DNA from: CAIVVT01 sp052145115
GTDB lineage: Bacteria; Acidobacteriota; Terriglobia; Bryobacterales; Bryobacteraceae
NCBI GenBank assembly: GCA_052145115.1
Contig: JBKQPG010000035.1
Location: forward strand, 1 to 64,000
Direction of reading: 5' to 3'
DNA length: 64,000 nt
A program made the position numbers and the translations under genes. A model generated the notes under the pieces. That model worked only from the letters and a program-made list of their open reading frames with translations, did no database searches and was not told the origin of the DNA. Below, piece by piece: positions 19,721-28,191 of the stretch. Each line of letters starts with the position of its first letter. The stretch's first letter is position 1.

Positions 19721-20212
19721 TCAGGAAATGATGCGGCGGAGTTCTTCATCGGGGGCCGTCATCAGGAGGCGGAAGGGGCCCCATTTGGGCAGGTAATAGA
19801 CCGTCCAGCCGAAGGGTGTCAGCGTGTTGAAGCGGATGCGGACCAGGCGGCGCGCGTACCACCACACGGGCTCGACGGAGGCGACGCTCGCGAACGGGAT
19901 CCGGGCCTGGCGCCAGTAGTTGGCTACAACCAGTTCGCGGCCGGCGTAGCCGACGAGTTGCAGACGCGAGCTAAACCAAAGCATCCACAGCGTGGCCGCG
20001 ACGACCAACGCCGCCAGCCAGCGGAAACCGGGGGCGACGCGGAGGCCCCCCGTGGTGAGGAGGGCCCAGCCCAGGATCCCGATCAGGCCGCCCATCCAAA
20101 GCGGCGGGAAAAGCAACTTATTGAACAACGTGACGAGCTTGCCCGACAGCCAGATGGTTGGCTCGGAGTCGGGGCCGGGCGTGGACAGCGGATCATCCGG
20201 GTGCACGCCCAC
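19721..20212 (-). CDS. Hypothetical membrane protein with two spans
   Basis: This 163-residue protein has two hydrophobic segments (WMGGLIGILGWALLTTGG and WLAALVVAATLWMLWF). A beta-rich cytoplasmic part follows (LQLVGYAGRELVVANYWR, ASVEPVWWYARRLVRIRF), resembling bacterial PH-like membrane proteins. I assign no function. The GTG start at 20212 is the most upstream; it stands alone between convergent and co-directional neighbours. Confidence 0.7.
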   Translation of the reverse strand: MGVHPDDPLSTPGPDSEPTIWLSGKLVTLFNKLLFPPLWMGGLIGILGWALLTTGGLRVAPGFRWLAALVVAATLWMLWFSSRLQLVGYAGRELVVANYWRQARIPFASVASVEPVWWYARRLVRIRFNTLTPFGWTVYYLPKWGPFRLLMTAPDEELRRIIS

Positions 20213-20267
20213 AGTCTAACCCGAATGCGCCGGGCAACGGAGCGCCGGCGAGCCAGCCGCAGCGATG

Positions 20268-20870
20268 TTATTTCGCGGCCGGCTGAGCGGTGTCTTTCGA
20301 TTCCGATTTCGCTGCGTCTTTGTCGTCGGGGGGCTTGGAGAGGTGGAGTTTGCTCATCTCTGTGGCTCCGACTCCAGGATCCTCAGGCGTCACTTTGATG
20401 CCCGATCCCGCGGGTCCGCCGGTCCATTTGAAATAATAGGTTTTGCCCGCCTCGGCCTCAAGCCGAGCCCGCTCGTTCTCTTTACGCGAGGCGTTGTTCG
20501 CGGCCGCCACGGCGGACATGGTGATGCTCCCGTAATACATCTTGGGCAATCCGGAGATGACGACAGTTCCCGGCGCCACTTCCGTGAATTCGTATTCTCC
20601 GTTGAGGAGTTCGCCGAGTTGGATGCCGTTGACAGAAATGTGGTCGTGCGCCTGGGAGCCCTTAAACCGGCTCAAACGGTAGATGCAGACGATCGCTTTG
20701 CCCGCCGATGGCGCGGGCAGCACGGCAGACTCTTTTTTATCCCCTGCGACAGAGATGGGCCCGGTTAAGAGAATCGCGATCGCACTGAATGCGAGCAGAA
20801 GGCTGGCGAGTGACCCGCCAGCTCTCCTGAGGCAAGACGGTGCCACGCCGCTGAAAACGGTGTTTCGCAT
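20268..20870 (-). CDS. DUF2846-like exported protein
   Basis: This 200-residue protein has a long signal or anchor segment (SLASLLLAFSAIAILLTGPIS). It then has the DUF2846-type pattern: KAIVCIYRLSRFKGS, ISVNGIQLGELLNGEYEFTE, and a C-terminal GKTYYFKWTG. Such proteins are usually lipoproteins of unknown function, but no lipobox is visible here. The tail is Lys/Asp-rich. ATG 20870 has AAGGAG upstream, which decides the start over longer in-frame options. Confidence 0.8.
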   Translation of the reverse strand: MRNTVFSGVAPSCLRRAGGSLASLLLAFSAIAILLTGPISVAGDKKESAVLPAPSAGKAIVCIYRLSRFKGSQAHDHISVNGIQLGELLNGEYEFTEVAPGTVVISGLPKMYYGSITMSAVAAANNASRKENERARLEAEAGKTYYFKWTGGPAGSGIKVTPEDPGVGATEMSKLHLSKPPDDKDAAKSESKDTAQPAAK

Positions 20871-21034
20871 AAGATTGCTCCTTTCCTCTATGGAGATCCG
20901 TTTCTCCGAGAGCATACGCCCGTCCGCTGCCCAGCGCAATCGCCATCTGGACATACGACTGAAGGCAGAGGAAGCCAGTCCGTCCATGGCGGTAGGGCGG
21001 TGCTCTCGCGGTGGAATCGCAGCGCGGTGAGAGT

Positions 21035-22375
21035 TCAGGGGGTGGGGGTCACCTGCGGAGGTCCGATGAGCACCTCGACGATGCGGTTGGCGTCCATGCG
21101 GGTGACCTCGAAGCGGCGGCTGGCGAACTCGACCGAATCTCCGGCGCGGGGGATGCGGCGCAAACGGTAGAGCAGGAAGCCGGCCAGGGTTTCGTACTCG
21201 GCCTCGACCGGCAGCTCGATGCCGTACTCGGTCTCCAGATCGCGGATCGGGATGGTGCCCTCGACTTGGAACGGGGCTCCGATCTCGATGCGGACGGCGC
21301 GCGGATCGAACTCGTCGCGAATGCGGCCGAAGACCTGATCGAGCACGTCGTCGGCGGAGATCATGCCGGCGATGGTTCCGTACTCGTCGACGACAAAACT
21401 GACGATGGCGTGGCGCTCGCGCATTTCGTCGAGGTGCTGGTCGAGGGGTTTAGTTTCGGGCACGAAGGGCATCTGGCGGATCAGGCGGCGCAGTTCGAAG
21501 GGCGGGAGTAGGTGCAGGCGGGCGGCGGCGGTGGTGCGGGTGCGGGCGTAGGCCAGGATGTCCTTGACGTGGACGATGCCGAGGATGTGGTCGCGGGCGC
21601 CATCATAGACCGGCAGGCGCGAGTGGCGGCTCTCGGTGAGGGTCTGCAGGACCGTTTCGTAGGGTGCGTCGAGGCTGACCATGGTGAGGGCGTCGCGGGG
21701 GACCATCACCTCGCGCACGGCCAGGGTGCGCAGGTCGAGCAGATTCTCGAGCGAAGTGCGCTCGAATTTGCTCAGCGTGCCGGCGGCCTGGGATGCGCCG
21801 AGGATGAACTTGATCTCCTCGGGCGAGTGGGAGGCGCGGTGGCCGGCCGGGCGCAGGCCGAGGAGGCGCGAGAGGGCGGCGGCGGCGCGCTCGATGATCC
21901 ACACGAAGGGGCTGATGAGGCGGGCGAAGACGAGCAGGGCCGGCGCCACCAGCAGGGCCAGTTCGTCGGCGCGCGCCAGGGCCAGGTTCTTGGGAACCAC
22001 TTCGCCCAGGACGACGTGCAGGAAGGTCATGAGAGCGAAGGCGAAGACGAGCGCGAGGCCGTGCAGGAGTGCCGCGGCGGCGGGCGCGACGGCGGGCCCG
22101 AGGAAGGAGCGGAAGATGTCGTACAGCGTCTGTTCGCCGAACCAGCCCAGAACGAGGCTGCAGGCGGTGAGAGCGACCTGGCCGACGGAGAGCAGGCGTT
22201 CGGGAGTGGCGAGCAGATGCAGAGCGGCCTGCGCGCCGACGGCCTTCTCGGCGGCCAGTTGGCGCAGGCGCGAGGTCCGCACGCCGACCAGCGCCGTTTC
22301 GGCGCCGGCGAAGAAGGCGTTGACTCCGATGATCATAAACATCAGGAGGATTCGATAGGCGACAACGGCATCCAT
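21035..22375 (-). CDS. CorC/HlyC-family CBS-domain membrane protein
   Basis: This belongs to the DUF21-CBS (CNNM/CorC-like) transporter family, implicated in Mg/Co efflux. The 446-residue protein has a four-span DUF21 region (about 1-190, with FFAGAETALVGVR and VLGEVVPKNLALAR), two CBS domains (about 215-345: REVMVPRDALTMV, GIVHVKDILAYA, VVDEYGTIAGMISADDVLD) and a C-terminal CorC_HlyC domain (DLETEYGIELPVE, RRFEVTRMDANRIVEV). AGGAG precedes the ATG at 22375. Confidence 0.93.
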   Translation of the reverse strand: MDAVVAYRILLMFMIIGVNAFFAGAETALVGVRTSRLRQLAAEKAVGAQAALHLLATPERLLSVGQVALTACSLVLGWFGEQTLYDIFRSFLGPAVAPAAAALLHGLALVFAFALMTFLHVVLGEVVPKNLALARADELALLVAPALLVFARLISPFVWIIERAAAALSRLLGLRPAGHRASHSPEEIKFILGASQAAGTLSKFERTSLENLLDLRTLAVREVMVPRDALTMVSLDAPYETVLQTLTESRHSRLPVYDGARDHILGIVHVKDILAYARTRTTAAARLHLLPPFELRRLIRQMPFVPETKPLDQHLDEMRERHAIVSFVVDEYGTIAGMISADDVLDQVFGRIRDEFDPRAVRIEIGAPFQVEGTIPIRDLETEYGIELPVEAEYETLAGFLLYRLRRIPRAGDSVEFASRRFEVTRMDANRIVEVLIGPPQVTPTP

Positions 22376-22406
22376 GCTGAAAAACTCCTAAACGGCGGCA
22401 AACTAC

Positions 22407-22647
22407 CTAGGGCCTGCTCACGCTACGCGGACGGCGGTGCCGGGAGCCGGTTTTTGAAGAGTTCCAGGAGCGAGGAGCGACGCAGGAATCGGGAAAACGG
22501 CGCGCGTCCCTCCGGGTTGCGGCGAAAACCGCCTCAGCCTTCGTTGTCGTCCTCGCTTTGGAATGGCCAAAGTCATCGTCCTCCGCCTCGTCTGAGAGGC
22601 TTTTCGCGCGCAACGCCATCCGTTCGGGTAGCGTGAACAGGCCCTAG
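22407..22647. mobile_element. MITE-like inverted-repeat element flanked by CTAG
   Basis: The ends are inverted repeats: 22411-22434 (GGCCTGCTCACGCTAC and on) matches the complement of 22620-22643 at 21 of 24 positions. CTAG lies outside each end (22407-22410 and 22644-22647) and could be a 4-bp target duplication, as for IS5-group elements. The 185-bp interior has no convincing gene. It lies between the divergent CorC-like and penicillin acylase genes, ending 6 bp before the acylase start codon. Confidence 0.65.
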
Positions 22648-22653
22648 AATTGT

Positions 22654-24870
22654 ATGGTGACGCTTCACAGAGTTCTGCGCACGCTCAACATCCTGGCGGG
22701 GGGCGCGTTCCTCGCGGCTGCGGGGGCGGGTTATTGGTATCTGTGGCGTCCGCTGCCCGAGACCAGTGGCCGGCTGACGGCGCCGGTGCGGGGCGCGGTC
22801 ACGATTGCGCGCGACGATCTGGGCCGGCCGCACATCGCGGCGCAGAACGAGCTGGACGCGCTCGTTGCGCAAGGCTTCGCCACGGCGCAGGACCGCATGT
22901 GGCAGATGGACATGGCGCGGCGGCTGGCCGGAGGCGAGGTCAGCGAAGTGGCCGGCGCGGCGGCGCTGGCGCTGGACACGCGGGCGCGGCGGCTGCGAAT
23001 GCGGCGCATCGCCGAGACCGAGGCGCACGAAATCAACGACGACGAGCGGGCCGGGCTGGCGGCCTACGCGCGGGGCGTGAATTATTACCTGGAGACGCAC
23101 GCCGGCGCGCTCCCGGTGGAATTCGGCCTGATGCACTACGTGCCACGGCCGTGGGGCGTGGCCGACTCGCTGGTGATTATGCTGGCGATGAACCGGACGC
23201 TGACGAATTCGTGGGAGAGCGAGCTCGAAAAGTGGCGGATGGAGCAGGAAGGCTTTCCGGAGCGCGTCGCGCGGCTGTTCCCGATCCGCGACGGAGGCGA
23301 GATCACGCCCGGCTCGAACGCCTGGGCGGTGAGCGGAAAACGGACCGCGAGCGGCAAGGCGATCCTGGCCAACGATCCGCACCTGGAGTTCACGATGCCG
23401 GCGACGTGGTACGCGGTGCAACTGCAGGCGCCGGGCCTGAACGTGGCCGGGGTGACGCTGCCGGGCGTGCCGGGCGTGCTGATCGGCCACAATGAGCGGA
23501 TCGCGTGGGGCATTACGGCGCTGCAATTCGATACGCAGGATCTGTATTTCGAAGACATCAACCTGAAGAACGGACGCTTCCTGTACCGCGGCCAGGAGCT
23601 GCAGGCGGTGAAGGAAACGGAGTTCATCGCGGTGCGCGGCGGGGCGGCGCAGGGCATCGAGACGATGGTGACGGTGCACGGGCCGATCCTCAGCGCCGAC
23701 AACGGGCGGCACCTGGCGATGAAGTGGGCGGCGGCGGCGCCGGGAGCGACGTTCATGGTGCTGGCGCTGGACCGGGCGCGCAACTGGGAGGAGTTCCGGA
23801 GCGCGCTCAGCCGGTTCACGGGGCCGGGGCTGAATTTCCTGTACGCCGACGCGCAGGGCAACATCGGGATGCAGGCGGCGGGGCGGCTGCCGCTGCGGCG
23901 CAGCTTCACGGGGGACGTGCCGGTGGAGGGCGCCGGGGGAAAGTTCGAATGGGAGGGTTTCATTCCGTTCGAGGAATTGCCAATGTGGTTCAATCCGCAG
24001 TCGGGCATTGTGGTCAGCGCCAACCAGAATCCGTTTCCAGAGAAGACGCCGTGGCGGGTGAACGGAAAATTCGCGCCGCACTATCGCCAGCGGCAGATCC
24101 TCGACCGCCTGATGGCGCGGCCGAAATGGGACGCGGCGGGCATGTCGTCGATCCAGACTGACGTCTACTCGGCGCTGCTGATGCTGGTACGGCAGGAAGT
24201 GCTGCGAGTGGCGTCGCGCGGCGGGTGGGCGAAGGGCCTGGAGAAGGACGCAGCCGAGGTTGTGCGCGCCTGGAACGGGCAGGTGACGGCGCAGGGCGCG
24301 GCGCCGCTGGTGGTGGTGCTGACCTACCAGCAGTTGCGGCGGCGTATCGGGGAGAAGGCAGCGCCGATCAGTGGCGCGAAGTATGCCAGCGAGATGGCGC
24401 CGGCGGTGGTCGAAATGATGCTGCGAGAGCGCCCGCGGGAATGGTTCGCGGACTGGGACCGGACGGTGCGGGAAGCCTTTTCCGACGCGGTGGAGGAAGG
24501 CCGGCGGATGCAGGGCGGGCGGATTGAACATTGGTCGTATGGAAGGTACAACGAAGTCCTGCTGGCGCATCCGGCGGCGCGGAGCATGGGATGGCTGGGG
24601 CAGTATTTCAATATCGGGCCGGTGGGGATGGGCGGCTACGCCACGACGGTGAAAGAGACGACCAGAACGTTCGGACCCTCGATGCGATTCGTGGCCACCG
24701 CAGGGGCGTGGGACGAGACGCTGCTGACGCTGACGACGGGCGAGAGCGGCCAGGTGGCCAGCGGCCACTACAAGGACCAGTGGCCGGCCTATCGAGACGG
24801 GCGCGGGCTGAAGTTCGAGTTTTCAAAGCAGGAGGGGCGGCCGGCGCTGACGTTGCAGCCCCGGCCCTAG
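22654..24870 (+). CDS. Penicillin acylase family N-terminal nucleophile hydrolase
   Basis: This is an extracytoplasmic amidase precursor of 738 residues that is normally cleaved by itself into two chains. A membrane or signal segment (NILAGGAFLAAAGAGYWYLW) precedes the alpha chain. The beta chain starts at the nucleophile Ser221 in TPGSNAWAVSGKRT. Other family motifs are LANDPHLEFTMPATWY, GVPGVLIGHNERIAWG and FLYADAQGNIGMQAAGRLP. The substrate may be acyl-homoserine lactones or other N-acyl compounds. A MITE-like element sits 6 bp upstream and there is no visible Shine-Dalgarno sequence. Confidence 0.92.
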   Translation: MVTLHRVLRTLNILAGGAFLAAAGAGYWYLWRPLPETSGRLTAPVRGAVTIARDDLGRPHIAAQNELDALVAQGFATAQDRMWQMDMARRLAGGEVSEVAGAAALALDTRARRLRMRRIAETEAHEINDDERAGLAAYARGVNYYLETHAGALPVEFGLMHYVPRPWGVADSLVIMLAMNRTLTNSWESELEKWRMEQEGFPERVARLFPIRDGGEITPGSNAWAVSGKRTASGKAILANDPHLEFTMPATWYAVQLQAPGLNVAGVTLPGVPGVLIGHNERIAWGITALQFDTQDLYFEDINLKNGRFLYRGQELQAVKETEFIAVRGGAAQGIETMVTVHGPILSADNGRHLAMKWAAAAPGATFMVLALDRARNWEEFRSALSRFTGPGLNFLYADAQGNIGMQAAGRLPLRRSFTGDVPVEGAGGKFEWEGFIPFEELPMWFNPQSGIVVSANQNPFPEKTPWRVNGKFAPHYRQRQILDRLMARPKWDAAGMSSIQTDVYSALLMLVRQEVLRVASRGGWAKGLEKDAAEVVRAWNGQVTAQGAAPLVVVLTYQQLRRRIGEKAAPISGAKYASEMAPAVVEMMLRERPREWFADWDRTVREAFSDAVEEGRRMQGGRIEHWSYGRYNEVLLAHPAARSMGWLGQYFNIGPVGMGGYATTVKETTRTFGPSMRFVATAGAWDETLLTLTTGESGQVASGHYKDQWPAYRDGRGLKFEFSKQEGRPALTLQPRP

Positions 24871-24933
24871 CAGCCGGGAGCCGGGCCGTGCGAGGGGTGG
24901 CAGGCAGATGCGAGAATTGACCGGGAGCGGGCG

Positions 24934-26454
24934 ATGAAAGAAGCGGAGATTCTGCAGCAGTTGGGATTGAGCGCCGAGAACCCGGGCGCGTGTGGGAAGA
25001 GCTGGATCGAGTCGCCGGGCGGGCCGGAGCTGGTGAGCCTGAATCCGGCCACCGGCGCGCCGATCGCGGCGGTGCGGACCGCATCGGCGGAGTGTTACGA
25101 GCGGGTGGTGGCCGAGGCGCAGGAGACGTTCCTGCGCTGGCGGCTGGTGCCGGCTCCCAAACGCGGGGCGATCGTGAGGGAGATCGGCGACGAGCTGCGG
25201 CGGCACAAGGAGGCGCTGGGGGCGCTGGTGTCGCTGGAGATGGGCAAGATCCTGGCCGAGGGCAAGGGCGAAGTGCAGGAGATGATCGACATCGCCGACT
25301 TCGCCACGGGGCTGTCACGGCAACTGTACGGATTGAGCATGCACAGCGAGCGGCCCGAACACCGGATGTACGAGCAGTGGCACCCGCTGGGCGTGACGGG
25401 CGTGATCTCGGCGTTCAATTTCCCGGTGGCGGTGTGGAGCTGGAACGCGCTGATCGCGGCGGTGTGCGGGGACACGGTGGTGTGGAAGCCATCGTCGGAT
25501 ACGCCGCTGACGGCGATCGCGGTGCAGCGGATCTGCCACAGCGTGCTGGAACGGCACGGCTGGGCGGGGGTGTTCACGCTGTTGATCGGCCGGGGATCGG
25601 TGCTGGGGGAGGGGCTGCTGGCCGACCGGCGGGTGCCGCTGATCAGCGCCACGGGCAGTTGCGAGATGGGCTACCGGGTGGCCGAAGTGGTGGGGCGGCG
25701 GCTGGGGCGGACGATTCTGGAGCTGGGCGGCAACAACGGCGTCATTGTGAGTGAGAGCGCCAACCTGGACCTGGCGTTGCGGGCGATCCTGTTCGGGGCG
25801 GTCGGCACGGCGGGCCAGCGCTGCACCACCATCCGGCGGCTGTTCGTGCAACGGAGCATCGCGACGGAGTTCACGGAACGGCTGATCGCGGCGTACGGCC
25901 AGGTGCGGGTCGGGGACCCGCTGGATGAGCGGACGCTGATGGGGCCGCTGGTGACCGAGAACGCCGTGTACGACATGCTGGACGGGCTGAACGATGCCCT
26001 GGAGGAGGGGGGCGAGGTACTGGCCGGGGGGCATCGCCTGGAGCGGCCGGGGTTCTTCGTCGAGCCGACGCTCATGCGCGCCCGGGCGTCGATGCCGGTG
26101 GTGCAGCAGGAGATTTTCGCGCCGATCCTGTACGTCATGGAATACGACGACCTGGAGCAGGCCATCGCCTGGCACAACGACGTGCCGCAGGGGTTGTCAT
26201 CGGCGATTTTCACGTCGAATCTGCTGCAGGCCGAGACGTTTCTGAGCGCGCGGGGCAGCGACTGCGGCATTGCCAACGTGAACATCGGGACCAGCGGAGC
26301 GGAGATCGGCGGCGCATTCGGCGGCGAGAAGGAGACCGGCGGAGGGCGCGAGGCCGGCAGCGACGCCTGGAAGGCCTACATGCGCCGCCAGACCGTCACC
26401 ATCAACTGGTCCGATCAGATGCCGCTAGCGCAGGGCATCGAGTTCGATCTGTAG
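24934..26454 (+). CDS. Antiquitin-type aldehyde dehydrogenase (ALDH7)
   Basis: This NAD-dependent aldehyde dehydrogenase of 506 residues is closest in pattern to ALDH7/piperideine-6-carboxylate (alpha-aminoadipate semialdehyde) dehydrogenase of lysine catabolism. Visible features are Glu263 in LELGGNNGVIV, Cys297 in GTAGQRCTT, and the highly diagnostic C-terminus NIGTSGAEIGGAFGGEKETG with GSDAWKAYMRRQT. No other lysine-catabolism gene is adjacent, so the in vivo substrate is inferred. Confidence 0.93.
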   Translation: MKEAEILQQLGLSAENPGACGKSWIESPGGPELVSLNPATGAPIAAVRTASAECYERVVAEAQETFLRWRLVPAPKRGAIVREIGDELRRHKEALGALVSLEMGKILAEGKGEVQEMIDIADFATGLSRQLYGLSMHSERPEHRMYEQWHPLGVTGVISAFNFPVAVWSWNALIAAVCGDTVVWKPSSDTPLTAIAVQRICHSVLERHGWAGVFTLLIGRGSVLGEGLLADRRVPLISATGSCEMGYRVAEVVGRRLGRTILELGGNNGVIVSESANLDLALRAILFGAVGTAGQRCTTIRRLFVQRSIATEFTERLIAAYGQVRVGDPLDERTLMGPLVTENAVYDMLDGLNDALEEGGEVLAGGHRLERPGFFVEPTLMRARASMPVVQQEIFAPILYVMEYDDLEQAIAWHNDVPQGLSSAIFTSNLLQAETFLSARGSDCGIANVNIGTSGAEIGGAFGGEKETGGGREAGSDAWKAYMRRQTVTINWSDQMPLAQGIEFDL

Positions 26455-26520
26455 GGCCGGCCCCAGCTAGGGGTGAGAATAAAACGCCGCTGGCGCGACT
26501 GACTCTTGGGTCCTTACCTC

Positions 26521-26895
26521 ATGCGCGCCCGAGCCATAGTTCTCCTTCTGACGCTGGTCCACGCGGGGCTGTGCCAACAGCCGCCGCCCGCGGCTCCGGG
26601 CGAGCTGGAACGCGTTGAAAAGACGCTTCAATACGCGACGGATCTGAAAGCCAAGCTGGCGGCGATGTCGGCGCAACTGGATGAATTCATCGCCCAACTG
26701 AGCGAGCAGAAGGGGGCGATTGAGAACAGCAAGCCGGCCCCGTTCGGCGGGATCGCCAACACGGGCGGAGCGGCGGACCCGGCCAAGCCGAAAGCCGCGC
26801 GCTGCGCCGCGATGACGGCCAAGGGAGAGCGCTGCACACGGCCCGCCATCCCCGGCAGCCGCTATTGCCGGCAGCACCAGGTGGCGCATCAATAG
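26521..26895 (+). CDS. Small exported coiled-coil protein with C-terminal Cys/His motif
   Basis: This 124-residue protein has a short signal peptide (ARAIVLLLTLVHAGLCQ). A helical, probably coiled-coil middle follows (ELERVEKTLQYATDLKAKLA, DEFIAQLSEQKGAIEN). The C-terminus reads RCAAMTAKGERCTRPA then GSRYCRQHQ, a possible metal-binding C-x8-C-x10-C-x2-H module. Similar modules occur in short uncharacterised proteins. ATG 26521 is chosen so that the signal peptide is terminal. The function is unknown. Confidence 0.75.
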   Translation: MRARAIVLLLTLVHAGLCQQPPPAAPGELERVEKTLQYATDLKAKLAAMSAQLDEFIAQLSEQKGAIENSKPAPFGGIANTGGAADPAKPKAARCAAMTAKGERCTRPAIPGSRYCRQHQVAHQ

Positions 26896-26912
26896 ACCAC
26901 GAGGGCTGGATC

Positions 26913-27308
26913 TCAAGGGCGTGTGAGGCACAAGCAAGCCAAGAACGCAGGAACGCTGAAAGGTAGCAGTACTGAGAACCAGAAACCAAGACGAAACGTA
27001 ATCGCTCGGTATCGTTCAACGTCCCTGGGCTTCACGATCCGCTCCGCTATTGGGCCGATCGAATAGCAGAGATTGGCTATGGCCATCGCGAGCAAGTAGC
27101 CCGTCCCCTGAAGTATGAGGTGGTAGTTGGCATGCTGAATCGCGCCGATTGAACTCCCCCATTCCAACACGGCGATGTAACAACCGAAGGCCGAGAAGCC
27201 CGCGATAGTCAAACCGACGTTGTACCTCAGTCGCCGTCGCTTCCACCATTCCTTTGCCGGAAGCGGCTTCGGATCTGAGCCGGACCCTAAGGTTTCATTG
27301 GGCCGCAT
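26913..27308 (-). CDS. Hypothetical membrane protein
   Basis: This 131-residue protein has a basic N-terminus (EWWKRRRLRYN) and three or four hydrophobic stretches (VGLTIAGFSAFGCYIAVLEW, LILQGTGYLLAMAIANLCY, LGFWFSVLLPFSVPAFLACL). The VKPRDVERYRAI loop lies between them. There is no recognised family. It converges on the preceding exported-protein gene with 17 bp between the stop codons. Confidence 0.68.
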   Translation of the reverse strand: MRPNETLGSGSDPKPLPAKEWWKRRRLRYNVGLTIAGFSAFGCYIAVLEWGSSIGAIQHANYHLILQGTGYLLAMAIANLCYSIGPIAERIVKPRDVERYRAITFRLGFWFSVLLPFSVPAFLACLCLTRP

Positions 27309-27461
27309 AGGAATCCGAATCCCCGGTCAGTATACGCAATCAGCCCCAGATTGAGAAGCTCCGTCGGGCGCCGGCCCTGTCCATCCCCATCAAAGTGCGG
27401 CTGACCGCCCCTCCCGGGAGGCTTCTCATGGAACGGGGCCAGGTTCTCAGCCTGCCTCTCA

Positions 27462-27490
27462 TTGCCCCTCGCGGCCGCGTGGGCTACAAT
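27462..27490 (+). promoter_or_regulatory. Sigma-70-type promoter of the dinJ-yafQ pair
   Basis: TTGCCC (27462-27467) and TACAAT (27485-27490) are separated by exactly 17 bp. The -10 box lies inside the 9-bp inverted repeat at 27480-27498, and GGAGG follows before the ATG at 27517. Confidence 0.65.
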
Positions 27491-27498
27491 GTAGCCCA
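27480..27498. promoter_or_regulatory. Candidate autoregulatory operator of the toxin-antitoxin operon
   Basis: TGGGCTACA-A-TGTAGCCCA is a perfect 9-bp inverted repeat with a 1-base centre, and it covers the -10 box. RelB/DinJ-type antitoxins are ribbon-helix-helix repressors that bind such palindromes, so autorepression by this antitoxin is inferred. Confidence 0.6.
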
Positions 27499-27516
27499 GA
27501 ACAGGAGGATCAAGCC

Positions 27517-27777
27517 ATGCCCCAGGGTTCGGTAGTTCGCGCACGGATCGATGAGCGCACGAAGAAGCGGGCCGCGGCCGTCTTGAAGAAGGCCGGCCTG
27601 ACGGTATCGGACGCGTTCCGTTTGCTGCTGGTGCGCGTCGCGGCGGAAGGGGCGCTGCCGTTCGAGCCGCTAAGGCCGAGTGCGGAGACCGTAGCCGCAA
27701 TGCGGGCCGCGCGCCGGGGAGAGTTAGTCAGCGCCGGCAAGCCGGATAATCTGCTACGAAGCCTGAATGAGGCTTGA
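27517..27777 (+). CDS. dinJ: RelB/DinJ-family antitoxin
   Basis: This 86-residue ribbon-helix-helix antitoxin neutralises the YafQ-like toxin encoded next and probably represses the operon. The N-terminal SVVRARIDERTKKRAAAVLK and GLTVSDAFRLLLVRVAAEGA match the RelB/DinJ strand-helix-helix pattern. ATG 27517 is preceded by AGGAGG. The stop codon overlaps the toxin start (TTGA). Confidence 0.9.
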   Translation: MPQGSVVRARIDERTKKRAAAVLKKAGLTVSDAFRLLLVRVAAEGALPFEPLRPSAETVAAMRAARRGELVSAGKPDNLLRSLNEA

Positions 27778-28070
27778 GCGAGGCCCGCTTGAGGGAAGTC
27801 AAGTACACGTCCCGCTTCAAGCGCGACTACAAGCGGGAGCAGTCCGGGCCGCACGGTAAGAAACTGGATGCCCAGCTGATGGAGGCGGTGACACTGCTCG
27901 CGGCCGACGCCGCGCTGCCCCACCGGTATGTGGACCACCCGCTGTCGGGCGAATGGAACGATCACCGCGATTGCCACTTGAGGCCCGATTTCATCCTGAT
28001 CTACCGCAAGCCGGACGAGGAGAGCCTTGAGCTCGTGCGCCTCGGTTCACACAGCGAACTAGGCTTGTGA
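27774..28070 (+). CDS. yafQ: YafQ-type ribonuclease toxin
   Basis: This RelE-superfamily, ribosome-dependent mRNA endonuclease has 98 residues. It shows the YafQ signature: a VDHPLSGEWNDHRDCHLRPD stretch, then FILIYRK and ELVRLGSHSEL. These contain the His/Asp positions used for catalysis in E. coli YafQ, including the C-terminal GSHSEL histidine. The start is TTG at 27774, overlapping the antitoxin stop codon; a second TTG at 27789 is also possible. Confidence 0.9.
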   Translation: MSEARLREVKYTSRFKRDYKREQSGPHGKKLDAQLMEAVTLLAADAALPHRYVDHPLSGEWNDHRDCHLRPDFILIYRKPDEESLELVRLGSHSELGL

Positions 28071-28191
28071 GGCCGGAGCGCTGGCATTATTTGCCGGCCG
28101 CGCTTTCCAGATCCCGGCGCCTGACACACAAGTGGTTGTACCCTGATGCCGACTGTTCTCGCCGCAACCAGCGCTTGATGATTGAGCCGCC

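Noticed and set aside
22407..22619. Possible 70-residue protein inside the MITE-like element
   Set aside because: It has no ribosome-binding site or known family, and its 3' end lies inside the terminal repeat.
22573..24768. Very long minus-strand open frame (731 codons) antisense to the penicillin acylase gene
   Set aside because: It is Arg/His/Pro-rich with no family motif. It mirrors a well-supported gene on the other strand and is a high-GC artefact.
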